A stretch of 64,000 bases of DNA from Marnyiella aurantia (GCF_014041915.1 NZ_CP059472.1:1922001-1986000); one strand, 5' to 3'; shown: positions 33,592 to 44,186, numbered from the stretch's first letter. Numbers and translations: made by a program. Notes: generated by a model not told the origin, from the sequence alone.

Positions 33592-34041
33592 ATGAATTTA
33601 AATAACTTAAAACCAGCTTCTGGTTCCACTTTCAATTCCAAGAGAATTGGTAGAGGTCAGGGAACAGGAAAAGGCGGTACTTCAACAAAAGGACATAAAG
33701 GTCAGAAAGCCAGAGCCGGATACTCTCAGAAGATCGGTTTCGAAGGTGGACAAATGCCTATCCAGAGAAGATTGCCTAAGTTCGGTTTCAACAACGTAAA
33801 CAGAAAAGAATTTAGAGGAATCAATTTAGATACTATCCAGAACCTGATCGATACAAAAGACATCAAAGGTGACATCACCAGAGAAGTTATGATCGAAAAC
33901 GGTCTGGCATCTAAAAACGACCTTGTGAAAATTATGGGTAGAGGCGAATTGAAATCAGGTGTTTCAATCTCTGCAGATAAATTCACAAAATCTGCTGAAG
34001 ACCTTATTGCTAAAGCAGGCGGTAAAGCAATTACTCTATAA
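33592..34041 (+). CDS. rplO: 50S ribosomal protein uL15
   Basis: Late 50S assembly protein with a long N-terminal tail inserted in 23S rRNA. The 149-residue product has the Gly/Arg/Lys-rich tail (RIGRGQGTGKGGTSTKGHKGQ) and GFEGGQMPIQRRLPKFGF. secY follows after 8 bp. Confidence 0.97.
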   Translation: MNLNNLKPASGSTFNSKRIGRGQGTGKGGTSTKGHKGQKARAGYSQKIGFEGGQMPIQRRLPKFGFNNVNRKEFRGINLDTIQNLIDTKDIKGDITREVMIENGLASKNDLVKIMGRGELKSGVSISADKFTKSAEDLIAKAGGKAITL

Positions 34042-34049
34042 ATATTATA

Positions 34050-35432
34050 ATGAAAGGATTTATACAAACACTTAAAAACATTTGGAGTCTAAAGGAACTT
34101 AGGGATAAAATCTTATTTACTTTAGGAATGGTCCTAGTGTATAGATTCGCAACCTTTATTTCCCTGCCGGCCATTAACCTGTCCGAAGTCGGGAACTTAT
34201 TGGATCATTACAAAAGTCAGGGCGGAAACAACCAGGGAGCAGGTCTTCTTGGTTTGCTTTCGTCATTTACAGGAGGTGCATTTGCCAATGCCTCTGTTAT
34301 GGCCCTTGGAATAATGCCTTATATCTCTGCCTCCATTATTGTGCAGCTGATGGGTATGGCCATTCCTTACCTTCAGAAACTTCAGAAGGACGGGGAATCG
34401 GGACGTAATACGCTAAATCAGATTACGAGATGGTTAACCATCGCTGTCTGTCTGGTTCAGGCACCATCTTACCTTACCTCGATTACTACCATGTTTTTAC
34501 CGTATTCGCAGTTCTCACAGGCTTATTACATAGACCCTAACTCGGTGATGTTCTGGCTTCCTAGTATTGTGATACTTGTAGCAGGTTCTGTATTTGCGAT
34601 GTGGTTAGGTGAGAAGATTACGGACAAAGGTATCGGAAACGGTATCTCCATACTGATTATGGTAGGTATACTTGCAGGTTTGCCTCAGGCATTCGTACAG
34701 GAATATGTAACCCAAACAGGTAAAGGCGGATCAGGAACCATCCTTATTCTGGTGGAAGTACTGTTCTGGATGTTAGTTGTATTACTTGCAATTATTCTTT
34801 CTGTTGCGGTACGTAAGATACCCATTCAGTATGTTAGCCGTGCCCAGGCGCGTGGCGGTGTAAACAAGAACCTGATGCAGGGTGCCAGACAGTGGATCCC
34901 GCTTAAGGTGAACGCTGCCGGTGTAATGCCAATCATCTTTGCTCAGGCACTGATGTTTGTACCTGGACTTTTGGTGAAGCTGGATGACAGTAATACCTTT
35001 TTCGCAGGTTTTCAAAACGTATTCAGCTGGCAGTATAATGTCCTCTTTGCATTGCTTATCATCATTTTCACCTTCTTCTATACCGCGATCACAATTCCGG
35101 TAAACCAGATGGCAGACGATCTTAAGCGTAACGGAGGTCTTATTCCAAAGGTGAGACCCGGTAAGGAAACCTCTGATTATCTGGATGATATTTTATCAAA
35201 ATTAACATTGCCAGGTTCAATATTTTTAGCTATTTTTGCAATCCTTCCGGCACTAGTGTTTGGATGGTTGGTTGAGACACAGAATTTTGCCCTTTTCTTC
35301 GGGGGTACCTCGCTTTTAATTATGGTGGGTGTTATCCTGGATACGGTACAGCAAATTAATACGTATCTGTTGAATCACCATTATGACGGTTTGATGCAAT
35401 CTAAATTATCAAGATCATCAAATATCCAGTAG
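34050..35432 (+). CDS. secY: Preprotein translocase subunit SecY
   Basis: Channel-forming subunit of the Sec translocon in the inner membrane. The 460-residue product has ten membrane helices and the plug/TM2 region (LGIMPYISASIIVQLM), the conserved ITDKGIGNGISILIM cytoplasmic loop and the C5 loop VNQMADDLKRNGGLIPKVRPG. Standard location after rplO. Unlike many bacteria, no adk or map gene separates it from infA. Confidence 0.97.
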   Translation: MKGFIQTLKNIWSLKELRDKILFTLGMVLVYRFATFISLPAINLSEVGNLLDHYKSQGGNNQGAGLLGLLSSFTGGAFANASVMALGIMPYISASIIVQLMGMAIPYLQKLQKDGESGRNTLNQITRWLTIAVCLVQAPSYLTSITTMFLPYSQFSQAYYIDPNSVMFWLPSIVILVAGSVFAMWLGEKITDKGIGNGISILIMVGILAGLPQAFVQEYVTQTGKGGSGTILILVEVLFWMLVVLLAIILSVAVRKIPIQYVSRAQARGGVNKNLMQGARQWIPLKVNAAGVMPIIFAQALMFVPGLLVKLDDSNTFFAGFQNVFSWQYNVLFALLIIIFTFFYTAITIPVNQMADDLKRNGGLIPKVRPGKETSDYLDDILSKLTLPGSIFLAIFAILPALVFGWLVETQNFALFFGGTSLLIMVGVILDTVQQINTYLLNHHYDGLMQSKLSRSSNIQ

Positions 35433-35437
35433 AATAA

Positions 35438-35653
35438 ATGGCTAAGCAAAAACATATTGAACAGGACGGCGTAATTACGGAAGCACTTTCGAATGCGCAG
35501 TTTCGTGTAGAATTGGAAAATGGGCATATATTGATTGCCCATATTTCCGGTAAAATGAGAATGCATTATATCAAGCTCCTGCCTGGTGATAAGGTAAAGC
35601 TTGAAATGTCTCCCTATGATTTATCAAAGGGAAGAATCACGTTCAGATACTAA
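35438..35653 (+). CDS. infA: Translation initiation factor IF-1
   Basis: Binds the 30S A site during initiation. The 71-residue OB-fold protein contains [21 protein letters not shown] and [12 protein letters not shown]. It lies 5 bp after secY. Three clear gene-poor spacers follow, the first of 79 bp (35654-35732), containing AGCCTAAAGCC and GCATAAAGC pieces. Confidence 0.96.
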   Translation: MAKQKHIEQDGVITEALSNAQFRVELENGHILIAHISGKMRMHYIKLLPGDKVKLEMSPYDLSKGRITFRY

Positions 35654-35732
35654 TTGTGTCTGGCGTTTGTAACTTTTTATAACAATTGCAATTAGCCTAA
35701 AGCCAATTGCCATAAGCATAAAGCAAAATCAA

Positions 35733-35849
35733 ATGAAAGTTAGAGCATCTATTAAAAAAAGAAGTGCTGATTGCAAGATTGTTCGTCGTAAGGGCGTTCT
35801 GTTTGTAATCAACAAGAAAAACCCAAAATTTAAACAAAGACAAGGCTAA
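35733..35849 (+). CDS. rpmJ: 50S ribosomal protein bL36, partly zinc-free
   Basis: A 38-residue protein ([20 protein letters not shown]...KFKQRQG), too short for many ORF finders. The usual zinc ligands are mostly absent: Ser at position 11, Asn at 27 and Phe at 32, while Cys14 remains. It follows infA by 79 bp and precedes rpsM by 9 bp, its normal place. Confidence 0.95.
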   Translation: MKVRASIKKRSADCKIVRRKGVLFVINKKNPKFKQRQG

Positions 35850-35858
35850 AATTAAATT

Positions 35859-36236
35859 ATGGCGAGAATTTCCGGTATTGATTTACCAAAAAACAAAAGA
35901 GGAGTTATCGGTTTAACTTACATCTATGGGATCGGAAGAAGTACTTCTTCAGAAATCCTTAAGAATGCCGGTATCAGCGAAGACAAAAAAGTCAACGAAT
36001 GGAATGACGATGAATTGGCCGCAATCAGAAACTATATTACCGAAAACATCAAGGTTGAAGGTGAACTGCGTTCTGAAGTGCAACTGAACATCAAGCGATT
36101 GATGGACATTGGGTGCCAACGAGGAATACGTCACAGACTCGGATTACCTTTAAGAGGCCAAAGAACGAAAAACAATTCTAGAACCCGTAAAGGAAGAAGA
36201 AAAACTGTTGCTAACAAGAAAAAAGCAACTAAATAA
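35859..36236 (+). CDS. rpsM: 30S ribosomal protein uS13
   Basis: Head protein contacting P-site tRNA and the intersubunit bridge B1. The 125-residue product begins [24 protein letters not shown] and ends in the basic [17 protein letters not shown] tail. Alpha-operon start; rpsK 11 bp later. Confidence 0.97.
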   Translation: MARISGIDLPKNKRGVIGLTYIYGIGRSTSSEILKNAGISEDKKVNEWNDDELAAIRNYITENIKVEGELRSEVQLNIKRLMDIGCQRGIRHRLGLPLRGQRTKNNSRTRKGRRKTVANKKKATK

Positions 36237-36247
36237 TCGTTAGAATT

Positions 36248-36637
36248 ATGGCAAAACAAAATAAAGTAGTTAAGAAAAGAAAAGTAAAGGTAGAAGCCAT
36301 TGGTGAAGCACACATCCAGGCCTCTTTCAATAATATTATTATTTCTTTAACAAATAAAGGCGGAGAGGTTATCTCCTGGGCTTCTGCAGGTAAAATGGGT
36401 TTCAGAGGTTCTAAGAAAAATACTCCGTTCGCAGCTCAGATGGCTGCCGAAAACTGCGCTGCTGTGGCCCACGAAGCGGGTCTCAGAAGAGTAAAGGTGT
36501 TTGTAAAAGGTCCTGGTCAGGGTAGAGAATCTGCTATCAGAACTATTCACAATTCCGGAATTGAAGTTAGTGAGATTGTAGATGTTACTCCAATGCCACA
36601 TAACGGGTGTAGACCTCCTAAAAGAAGAAGAGTATAA
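36248..36637 (+). CDS. rpsK: 30S ribosomal protein uS11
   Basis: Platform protein that contacts mRNA near the E site. The 129-residue product has the [14 protein letters not shown] segment and the C-terminal [18 protein letters not shown]. It is followed by an 89-bp heptad-repeat spacer before rpsD. Confidence 0.97.
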   Translation: MAKQNKVVKKRKVKVEAIGEAHIQASFNNIIISLTNKGGEVISWASAGKMGFRGSKKNTPFAAQMAAENCAAVAHEAGLRRVKVFVKGPGQGRESAIRTIHNSGIEVSEIVDVTPMPHNGCRPPKRRRV

Positions 36638-36684
36638 TCTATTATTTTAAGTTTTAGTTTTTAATCTCAATGGTAAGCCATTTT

Positions 36685-36719
36685 AATCTAAAATCTAAAA
36701 TCTAGAATCTAAAATCTAA
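36685..36719 (+). repeat. Five AATCTAA heptads in the rpsK-rpsD spacer
   Basis: Five adjacent 7-bp units, AATCTAA (x2), AATCTAG, AATCTAA (x2), ending 7 bp before the rpsD ATG. They belong to the same heptad family as the rpsC-rplP spacer. Confidence 0.92.
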
Positions 36720-36726
36720 AAAAAAT

Positions 36727-37335
36727 ATGGCAAGATATATTGGACCAAAAACCAAGATTGCAAGAAAGTTCGGAGCCGCTATCTATGGTGACGACAAAAG
36801 CTTCGAAAGAAGAAAAAACCAACCACCGGGACAGCACGGACCTAACAGAAGGAGAAATGCTAAGAAATCCGAGTATGCAGTACAGCTTATGGAAAAGCAG
36901 AAGGCTAAGTATACTTACGGTATCCTGGAAAGACAGTTTGCAAATCTTTTTGAAAGAGCAACAAGAGCTAAAGGTGTAACCGGTGAGATCCTTTTACAGC
37001 TTTGCGAATCAAGATTGGACAACGTAGTTTACAGAATTGGATTCGCTAAAACCAGAGCCGGCGCAAGACAGCTGGTATCGCACAGACACGTAACCGTGAA
37101 CGGCGAACTGGTAAACATTCCTTCTTATATCCTTAAGGCAGGTGATGTTATTGCAATCAGAGAAAAATCCAAATCTCTGGAAATTATTGCAGATGCTTTG
37201 GCATCTAAAGCAAACTACGAATGGTTGCAGTTTAACGATGAGAAGAAGGAAAGTACTTTCCTTTCAGCTCCGGAGAGAATTCAGATTCCTGAAGACATCA
37301 AAGAGCAGCTTATCGTCGAGCTATACAACAAATAA
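36727..37335 (+). CDS. rpsD: 30S ribosomal protein uS4
   Basis: Primary 16S assembly protein; represses the alpha operon in E. coli. The 202-residue product has the S4 RNA-binding domain ([31 protein letters not shown]). It lacks the N-terminal zinc-site Cys residues, with [23 protein letters not shown] in their place. rpoA follows after 33 bp. Confidence 0.97.
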   Translation: MARYIGPKTKIARKFGAAIYGDDKSFERRKNQPPGQHGPNRRRNAKKSEYAVQLMEKQKAKYTYGILERQFANLFERATRAKGVTGEILLQLCESRLDNVVYRIGFAKTRAGARQLVSHRHVTVNGELVNIPSYILKAGDVIAIREKSKSLEIIADALASKANYEWLQFNDEKKESTFLSAPERIQIPEDIKEQLIVELYNK

Positions 37336-37368
37336 TAATTATAATCCAATCTTTGCTCAACCAATAAT

Positions 37369-38364
37369 ATGGCAATTTTACAATTCATAAAACCCGATAA
37401 AGTAATTCTATTAAGCTCCGACGATTTCAAAGGTCAGTTTGAATTCAGACCTCTTGAGTCGGGTTTCGGACTTACAATCGGTAATGCTTTGAGAAGAGTT
37501 TTGCTTTCTTCTCTGGAAGGATATGCTATTTCTTCTATCAAAATAGAAGGGGTAGAGCACGAGTTTTCAACGATTCCCGGCGTAATTGAAGATGTTACAG
37601 AAATTATTCTGAATCTGAAGCAACTTCGCCTGAAGGCACTTGGAGAAAATCAGACCGCTGAGCAGGTAGTTGCTAAAGTTTCCGGACAGACAGTAGTTAC
37701 AGGTGCAGATCTGGGTAAATCCATGAACGGATTTGAGGTACTGAATCCGGACCTGGTTATCTGCAACATGAACAAAGACGTGAACTTCGAGATTACTTTC
37801 AACATTGAAAAGGGTAGAGGTTATGTTCCTTCCGAACAGAACAAATCCGGCACAGCTCCTTTGGGAACTATCGCTATCGATTCTATCTTTACTCCCATCA
37901 AGAAAGTGAAGTATGCAATTGAAAACTATCGTGTTGAGCAAAAAACAGACTACGAAAAGTTAATACTGGATATTGAAACAGACGGATCTATTACTCCACA
38001 GAATGCTTTAACAGAAGCTTCCAAGATTTTGATCTATCACTTTATGCTGTTCTCCGATGAAAGGATTACCCTGGAAACGGAAGCCGTAAAAGCCTCAATT
38101 CAGTATGACGAAGAAACTTTACATACAAGACAGCTCCTTAAATCCAAGCTAGCCGATATGGATCTTTCCGTAAGAGCATTGAATTGTCTGAAAGCTGCTG
38201 AAGTGGAAACACTGGGTGAACTGGTTTCTTACAGTAAGTCTGATCTGATGAAGTTCAGGAATTTTGGTAAAAAATCTTTAACTGAATTAGAAGAATTAGT
38301 ACATGCAAAAGGTCTTAACTTCGGTTTCGACGTTGCCAAATATAAGTTAGACGCTGATAAATAA
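37369..38364 (+). CDS. rpoA: DNA-directed RNA polymerase subunit alpha
   Basis: Assembles RNA polymerase and, through its C-terminal domain, contacts activators and UP elements. The 331-residue product has the N-terminal dimerisation domain ([22 protein letters not shown]) and the C-terminal [12 protein letters not shown]-type domain ([22 protein letters not shown]). Length is normal (329 in E. coli). rplQ starts 6 bp later. Confidence 0.98.
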   Translation: MAILQFIKPDKVILLSSDDFKGQFEFRPLESGFGLTIGNALRRVLLSSLEGYAISSIKIEGVEHEFSTIPGVIEDVTEIILNLKQLRLKALGENQTAEQVVAKVSGQTVVTGADLGKSMNGFEVLNPDLVICNMNKDVNFEITFNIEKGRGYVPSEQNKSGTAPLGTIAIDSIFTPIKKVKYAIENYRVEQKTDYEKLILDIETDGSITPQNALTEASKILIYHFMLFSDERITLETEAVKASIQYDEETLHTRQLLKSKLADMDLSVRALNCLKAAEVETLGELVSYSKSDLMKFRNFGKKSLTELEELVHAKGLNFGFDVAKYKLDADK

Positions 38365-38370
38365 ATAATA

Positions 38371-38904
38371 ATGAGACACGGTAAAAAATTCAATCACTTA
38401 GGAAGAACCGCTCCACACAGAAAAGCAATGCTTTCTAATATGGCTTGTTCTCTTATCGAGCATAAAAGAATCAACACTACTGTTGCTAAAGCGAAAGCTT
38501 TAAGAGTATATGTTGAGCCACTTTTAACAAAAGCAAAAGAAGATACTACACATAACAGAAGAACAGTTTTCTCCTACCTTCAAAGTAAGGAAGCTGTTGC
38601 TGAACTTTTCAGAACGGTAGCCCCAAAAATCGCCGAAAGAAACGGTGGTTATACAAGAATCATCAAAACTGGTTTCCGCCAGGGTGATGCTGCTGATATG
38701 GCTATGATCGAACTTGTAGATTTCAACGAGCTTTACAATCCTAACGAGGAAGAGAAAAAGACTACTAGAAGAAGCAGAAGAGCCGGTACAGCCAAGAAAG
38801 AAGCTGTAGCATCTGTTCCTGCTGCTGAAACTCCTGCTGAAGAAGCAAAAACCGACGGTGTAACCGAAGGTGGAGTAAAGTCTGAAGATAACAAAACGGA
38901 CTAA
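38371..38904 (+). CDS. rplQ: 50S ribosomal protein bL17 with C-terminal extension
   Basis: Large-subunit surface protein. The core (about 1-125) contains [21 protein letters not shown] and the [17 protein letters not shown] block. A tail of about 50 residues follows, first basic ([15 protein letters not shown]) then rich in Ala, Glu and Asp, making it 177 residues against 127 in E. coli. It ends the ribosomal operon; terminator at 38924. Confidence 0.96.
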   Translation: MRHGKKFNHLGRTAPHRKAMLSNMACSLIEHKRINTTVAKAKALRVYVEPLLTKAKEDTTHNRRTVFSYLQSKEAVAELFRTVAPKIAERNGGYTRIIKTGFRQGDAADMAMIELVDFNELYNPNEEEKKTTRRSRRAGTAKKEAVASVPAAETPAEEAKTDGVTEGGVKSEDNKTD

Positions 38905-38923
38905 TCAGTCTGTAGATAAATTG

Positions 38924-38954
38924 AAAGCCGCTCAGGAAACTGAGCGGCTTTTTG
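38924..38954 (+). terminator. Terminator of the ribosomal operon
   Basis: AAAGCCGCTCAG pairs with CTGAGCGGCTTT around a GAAA tetraloop, followed by T-rich sequence, 20 bp after rplQ. Confidence 0.9.
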
Positions 38955-38980
38955 CTGTAATATATCGTAAAAAATATATG

Positions 38981-39011
38981 TTGCACATAAGTATGTTATT
39001 CACTAGATTTG
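38981..39011 (+). promoter_or_regulatory. Promoter of the DUF3575-like gene
   Basis: TTG at 38981-38983, 20 nt spacer, TAGATTTG at 39004-39011; ATG at 39058. Confidence 0.75.
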
Positions 39012-39057
39012 AGTAAACGCTTATCAATTTTAATCACCACTCCTAAAATCATCTGTT

Positions 39058-39828
39058 ATGAAATTGAATACCTTTTCTTTTATGGCTGTGCTGTGCTGTA
39101 GTTTTGCCTTTTCGCAAAATGCGGATTCCGTATCCGTTACGAAACTTCGCCCGGATATACCCAACATCATCAAAACCAATGTAACAGCCTTCGCATTCCG
39201 GAATCTCAATCTGTCCTACGAGCGCGTCATAAGTAAAACTACATCATTAGCTGCAACAGTTTCTGTTATTCCTTCAGGAAAAGTTCCATATGTGAAACTT
39301 TTCCTTCAGGGAGATGATATTGGAGATGTAGAAGGTATGGTGATGAATTATAATTCAATTACTCTGGAGCCGCGGTTTTATTTAGGTAAAGGCGGATACG
39401 GGCAGGGCTTCTATCTGGCACCGTACTACCGGTACTCGCATGCTGAATTTTCAGACTACCGGTATGAGTTCGAAACCATTGAGCAGGGAGTAACAGAGAA
39501 ACATTACGTTCAGCTGGAAGGAAATGTGAACGGTAACAGTATAGGAGTAATGATTGGCAAGCAATGGTTCCTGGGGCAGGAGCAAAACTGGGTGCTGGAT
39601 TTCAATATTTTGGGCGGACACTATGGTATATCAAAAGGTGAGCTCATTGCTTCCAGCAGCACTAGGCTCACCCCAGAAAGGCAGCGTGAGCTGCAGGAGG
39701 AACTGGATAATCTTGATGTTCCTCTTGTAAAAATAGAAGCTACCGCAACTGAAACTGGTGCGACCGCAAAAGTTAGCGGACCTTGGGCTGGACTGCGCTT
39801 TGGACTTGCTTTGGGATATCGCTTCTAA
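39058..39828 (+). CDS. DUF3575-like outer-membrane barrel protein
   Basis: A 256-residue product with a signal peptide (about 1-19, ending AFSQ). It contains strands typical of small beta-barrels, with NVTAFAFRNLNLSYERVISK and SITLEPRFYLGKGGYGQGFYLAPYYRY. The final strand is GLRFGLALGYRF, ending in Phe as outer-membrane barrels do. The overall pattern fits DUF3575, a Bacteroidota family of unknown role. Residues 200-240 form a charged insert. It has its own promoter after the ribosomal operon. Confidence 0.75.
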   Translation: MKLNTFSFMAVLCCSFAFSQNADSVSVTKLRPDIPNIIKTNVTAFAFRNLNLSYERVISKTTSLAATVSVIPSGKVPYVKLFLQGDDIGDVEGMVMNYNSITLEPRFYLGKGGYGQGFYLAPYYRYSHAEFSDYRYEFETIEQGVTEKHYVQLEGNVNGNSIGVMIGKQWFLGQEQNWVLDFNILGGHYGISKGELIASSSTRLTPERQRELQEELDNLDVPLVKIEATATETGATAKVSGPWAGLRFGLALGYRF

Positions 39829-39866
39829 ATACTGTTGAAAACAGGTGCTGCTGTCAGCAGGAAATG

Positions 39867-40229
39867 CTACTGTCCGCGGGCTTTCTTCAGTTCAATCAAT
39901 GTTCCGCCCTGGTCAATAACCACCAGAGAATCATTAGAAGTGACTGTGATGTCATGTTCGCGGTAAACATCTCCGGTATCAGTCTGCGAGTCATGCTTAA
40001 CCCTGATGGTTTTATTATTACTCCTGATGCTGATATATTTGCCTTCAGTGGCTTCACCGAAGGCAACATGCGCACTGCTGCCATCCTCCGCAACATAGCG
40101 GTAAGTGGTTTCTTTCGGCGTGTCTGCACTTACAGTTGCTGTGTCCTCTTTCATTACTCCTGTATTTCCGCTTTCCTTGCCGCATGCTGTCAGTACGGCC
40201 GTTGTAAGGATTATGATCAGTTTCTTCAT
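39867..40229 (-). CDS. Small lipoprotein, possibly MliC (lysozyme inhibitor)-like
   Basis: A 120-residue product with lipobox LTAC (Cys16) and a short Asp/Thr/Val-rich linker. The C-terminal ~80 residues have two strand pairs and a final GGTLIELKKAR. The pattern (RYVAEDGSSAHVAF ... KTIRVKH ... YREHDITVTSND) loosely resembles the MliC/PliC fold, but the conserved Ser-Gly residues that contact lysozyme are not clear. Convergent with the DUF3575-like gene. Confidence 0.6.
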   Translation of the reverse strand: MKKLIIILTTAVLTACGKESGNTGVMKEDTATVSADTPKETTYRYVAEDGSSAHVAFGEATEGKYISIRSNNKTIRVKHDSQTDTGDVYREHDITVTSNDSLVVIDQGGTLIELKKARGQ

Positions 40230-40262
40230 AGCTATTTGCTTGTTGGTTGGATATTACCTTAT

Positions 40263-40270
40263 CAAATTTA
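40263..40270 (-). promoter_or_regulatory. -7 element of the MliC-like lipoprotein gene
   Basis: Minus strand TAAATTTG, exact consensus, 33 nt upstream of the ATG at 40229. Confidence 0.55.
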
Positions 40271-40343
40271 CTTAAAATTTATCAATGCCTCCAGACGTAG
40301 CGATTAATTACAGAAATATCACCTGCAAACCACTCAAATTATT

Positions 40344-40351
40344 TAAATTTG
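40344..40351 (+). promoter_or_regulatory. -7 element of eno
   Basis: TAAATTTG, exact consensus, with a leader of about 40 nt before the enolase ATG. Confidence 0.55.
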
Positions 40352-40354
40352 TGA

Positions 40355-41689
<1,335 letters not shown>

Positions 41690-41769
41690 TAGACAAAATT
41701 AATTAAGAATGGCTATAACGATTTGCCGTTTACTTCCAATATTCATAAATTAGTAAAAAATTATAAATA

Positions 41770-43056
41770 ATGTCAGATAACAAAGTTGTACTGAACTATG
41801 ATGGGAAATCATTTGAATATCCGATTGTAGAGAGCACCGTAGGTGACAGAGGAATTGATATTTCTAAACTGAGAGACGAAACCGGTTTGATTACGCTGGA
41901 TTTGGGGTATAAAAATACCGGTGCCACTTTAAGTGACATCACCTATCTGGATGGTGACAAAGGTGAACTTTATTACAGAGGTTACCCTATTGAGCAGATT
42001 GCAGATAAATCCAACTTTACGGAAGTTATGTACCTGCTTCTTCACGGAGAACTGCCTACAGGCACTCAGTACCAGGGGTTTGAAAGTGGAATTAAGAAAT
42101 ATAATTTCGTAGCTGACGAAATGAAGAAAATTCTGGATGTATTTCCACGTTCAGCGCACCCTATGGGAGTACTTTCTTCGTTAACATCTGCACTTACAGC
42201 CTTCAACCCGAAAGCTGTGAACGTAAATTCCAAAGAAGAGATGGATGAAGCGGCAAATATGCTTTTGGCTAAATTCTCTCACCTTTGTGCGTGGACTTAC
42301 CGCAAAAAATTAGGTCTTTCAATCAACCACGGCGATAACAACCTTAACTATGTGGAGAACTTCTACAAAATGTGTTTCCGTCGTCCGAACATGGATTTCG
42401 AATTGGATCCGGTTGTTGTGGGAGCTTTGGATAAGCTTCTTATCCTTCACGCAGACCATGAGCAAAACTGTTCCACTTCTACGGTAAGAATGGTAGGGTC
42501 TGCTCATACAGGTCTTTTCGCTTCAGTTTCAGCAGGTATTTCTGCACTTTGGGGCCCACTTCACGGTGGTGCTAACCAGGCAGTTATTGAAATGCTTGAA
42601 ATGATTGAGCAGGATGGTGGGGATGTAGCTAAATATGTGGAAAAAGCGAAAAACAAGGACGATAATTTCCGTCTTATGGGCTTCGGACACAGAGTTTACA
42701 AAAGTTTCGATCCGCGTGCAACAATTATCAAAAAAGCCGCAGACGATATCCTGAACTCCCTGGGTATTGAAGACAAAGCTTTGGACATCGCTATGCAGCT
42801 TGAAAGAGTAGCACTGGAAGATGAATACTTCGTGAGCCGTAAACTGTATCCGAACGTAGATTTCTATTCCGGAATCATCTACAGGGCTTTAGGAATTCCA
42901 ACCGAAATGTTTACTGTAATGTTTGCATTAGGCAGACTTCCGGGCTGGATTTCTCAGTGGAAAGAGATGCGTTTGCATAACGACCCAATTGGAAGACCAA
43001 GACAGGTATACCAGGGCGCTCAAAAACGTGACTACGTAGATATGAATGCAAGATAA
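41770..43056 (+). CDS. gltA: Citrate synthase (type II, hexameric)
   Basis: Condenses acetyl-CoA with oxaloacetate at entry to the TCA cycle. The 428-residue product matches the NADH-sensitive type II length. The catalytic His is in ILHADHEQNCSTSTVRMVGS and the second in MGFGHRVYKSFDPRA; the catalytic Asp is in LYPNVDFYSG. It follows eno and ends before a strong terminator, next to a minus-strand small-gene pair. Confidence 0.96.
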   Translation: MSDNKVVLNYDGKSFEYPIVESTVGDRGIDISKLRDETGLITLDLGYKNTGATLSDITYLDGDKGELYYRGYPIEQIADKSNFTEVMYLLLHGELPTGTQYQGFESGIKKYNFVADEMKKILDVFPRSAHPMGVLSSLTSALTAFNPKAVNVNSKEEMDEAANMLLAKFSHLCAWTYRKKLGLSINHGDNNLNYVENFYKMCFRRPNMDFELDPVVVGALDKLLILHADHEQNCSTSTVRMVGSAHTGLFASVSAGISALWGPLHGGANQAVIEMLEMIEQDGGDVAKYVEKAKNKDDNFRLMGFGHRVYKSFDPRATIIKKAADDILNSLGIEDKALDIAMQLERVALEDEYFVSRKLYPNVDFYSGIIYRALGIPTEMFTVMFALGRLPGWISQWKEMRLHNDPIGRPRQVYQGAQKRDYVDMNAR

Positions 43057-43083
43057 TCTTCACAGGATTATTTTAAAATAATG

Positions 43084-43112
43084 ATTCCTCCCGGTCCCGG
43101 GAGGAATTTTTT
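43084..43112 (+). terminator. Terminator of gltA
   Basis: ATTCCTCCCGG (43084-43094) pairs with CCGGGAGGAAT (43097-43107), two-base loop, then a T-run. Confidence 0.85.
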
Positions 43113-43113
43113 G

Positions 43114-43299
43114 TTAAAAGGAAAACCTTTCCTTACAGACATGCGATCTAACCTGCTCGGGGTTGCCGTCTGCCGTTATACTGTACCGGACATCCGTGCC
43201 GCACTCCATATGGTCATTGCTTTTGAAGATAAAAAAGGTGGCGCTGAATCCAATTAGTAGAATTAATGCGATCAGCAGGGGCACATATTTTCTGTTCAT
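43114..43299 (-). CDS. Small membrane-anchored protein, unknown function
   Basis: A 61-residue product: one membrane helix at about 5-25 (VPLLIALILLIGFSATFFIF) and a short external domain with two Cys (ECGTDVRY ... SHVCKERF), likely disulfide-bonded. The frame is open further upstream, but the ATG at 43299 is right after the DUF2200 stop (43304). It probably shares its transcript with the DUF2200 gene. Confidence 0.65.
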   Translation of the reverse strand: MNRKYVPLLIALILLIGFSATFFIFKSNDHMECGTDVRYSITADGNPEQVRSHVCKERFSF

Positions 43300-43303
43300 A
43301 ATT

Positions 43304-43666
43304 TTAATTTCTAAATATTTTTTCCATAGCTTTTCCCTTTGCAAGTTCATCCACCAGTTTGTCAAGAAAACGGACCTTTTTAGTTAAAGGATTTTCAATA
43401 TCCTGGATTTTGTAACCGCAAATGCTGCCAGTAATCAATTCAGCCTTGGGGTTAAGATCAGCAGCTGCAAAGAATTCATTGAAAGTGCTTTTATTGCTGA
43501 TGTGCTGCTGTAACGCGACTTCGTCATAGCCCGTAAGCCATTGGATAACCTGATGCAGCTCGCTAATGCTTCGTCCTTTCTTTTCCACCTTGGTTATATA
43601 ATGTGGATATACCGAAGCGAAAGTAATTTGTGCTATGCGTTCGTCATGATGTGCCGTACTTTTCAT
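43304..43666 (-). CDS. DUF2200 family protein
   Basis: A 120-residue soluble protein with the DUF2200 pattern: HHDERIAQITFASVYPHYITKVEKKGR at the start and ELHQVIQWLTGYDEVAL later. DUF2200 has no established function; some related short proteins with the same HxxR start are found in other bacteria. It precedes the 61-residue membrane protein gene by 4 bp. Confidence 0.8.
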   Translation of the reverse strand: MKSTAHHDERIAQITFASVYPHYITKVEKKGRSISELHQVIQWLTGYDEVALQQHISNKSTFNEFFAAADLNPKAELITGSICGYKIQDIENPLTKKVRFLDKLVDELAKGKAMEKIFRN

Positions 43667-43692
43667 TTACTTAAATTAATATGAGCAGGTAT

Positions 43693-44181
43693 TCAGATAG
43701 AGCCATCGAGGTGTACAATATTAGCCAGTATCAATATCGCTGATTTCAGTTTGGTTTCATCATTCAACTGATCATTTGCCGGTTGCATGGTGAGCTCTAT
43801 CCCAAACAACCGCTGTTTCAGTCGCAACTTTGCCACAGTATGTCCGTTTACCTCAAGTTCACCATAATTACCGGTGAAAAGATAACTGCGGTTAATATTC
43901 AGCCGGAATCTGTCATCTCCTGAAACGGCTTCATTGCTGTTAATAAGCTCGAATGGGAAGTCTAGATTGTTTTCAACCTTAGATATTCGGTTTGTCCAAC
44001 CACTTATATAAAAGCTGAAGGCAGGCTGGTCCTTCATATAAATTTTAATCCCGCAATTTCCGAACCAACCGAAATCCCGTTCTGCTTTAAGGGTAATGCC
44101 ACCGTGTGAAACAATGTCGTCATGCAGTTTTGCTTTGAATACCATGGCTTTGAAGTTAAAGTACTCCTTAAAATTAAACAA
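43693..44181 (-). CDS. Hypothetical protein
   Basis: A 162-residue soluble product with no signal peptide. It has Phe/Trp-rich beta segments (DFGWFGNCGIKIYMKDQPAFSFYISGW) and a helical C-terminus (TKLKSAILILANIVHLDGSI), suggesting a lipocalin-like or barrel-type cytoplasmic fold, but no family is recognised. The start could also be 44145 (MVFKAKL). It is followed by the DUF2200 gene after 26 bp and divergent from the amidinotransferase-like gene. Confidence 0.65.
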   Translation of the reverse strand: MFNFKEYFNFKAMVFKAKLHDDIVSHGGITLKAERDFGWFGNCGIKIYMKDQPAFSFYISGWTNRISKVENNLDFPFELINSNEAVSGDDRFRLNINRSYLFTGNYGELEVNGHTVAKLRLKQRLFGIELTMQPANDQLNDETKLKSAILILANIVHLDGSI

Positions 44182-44186
44182 TATTT

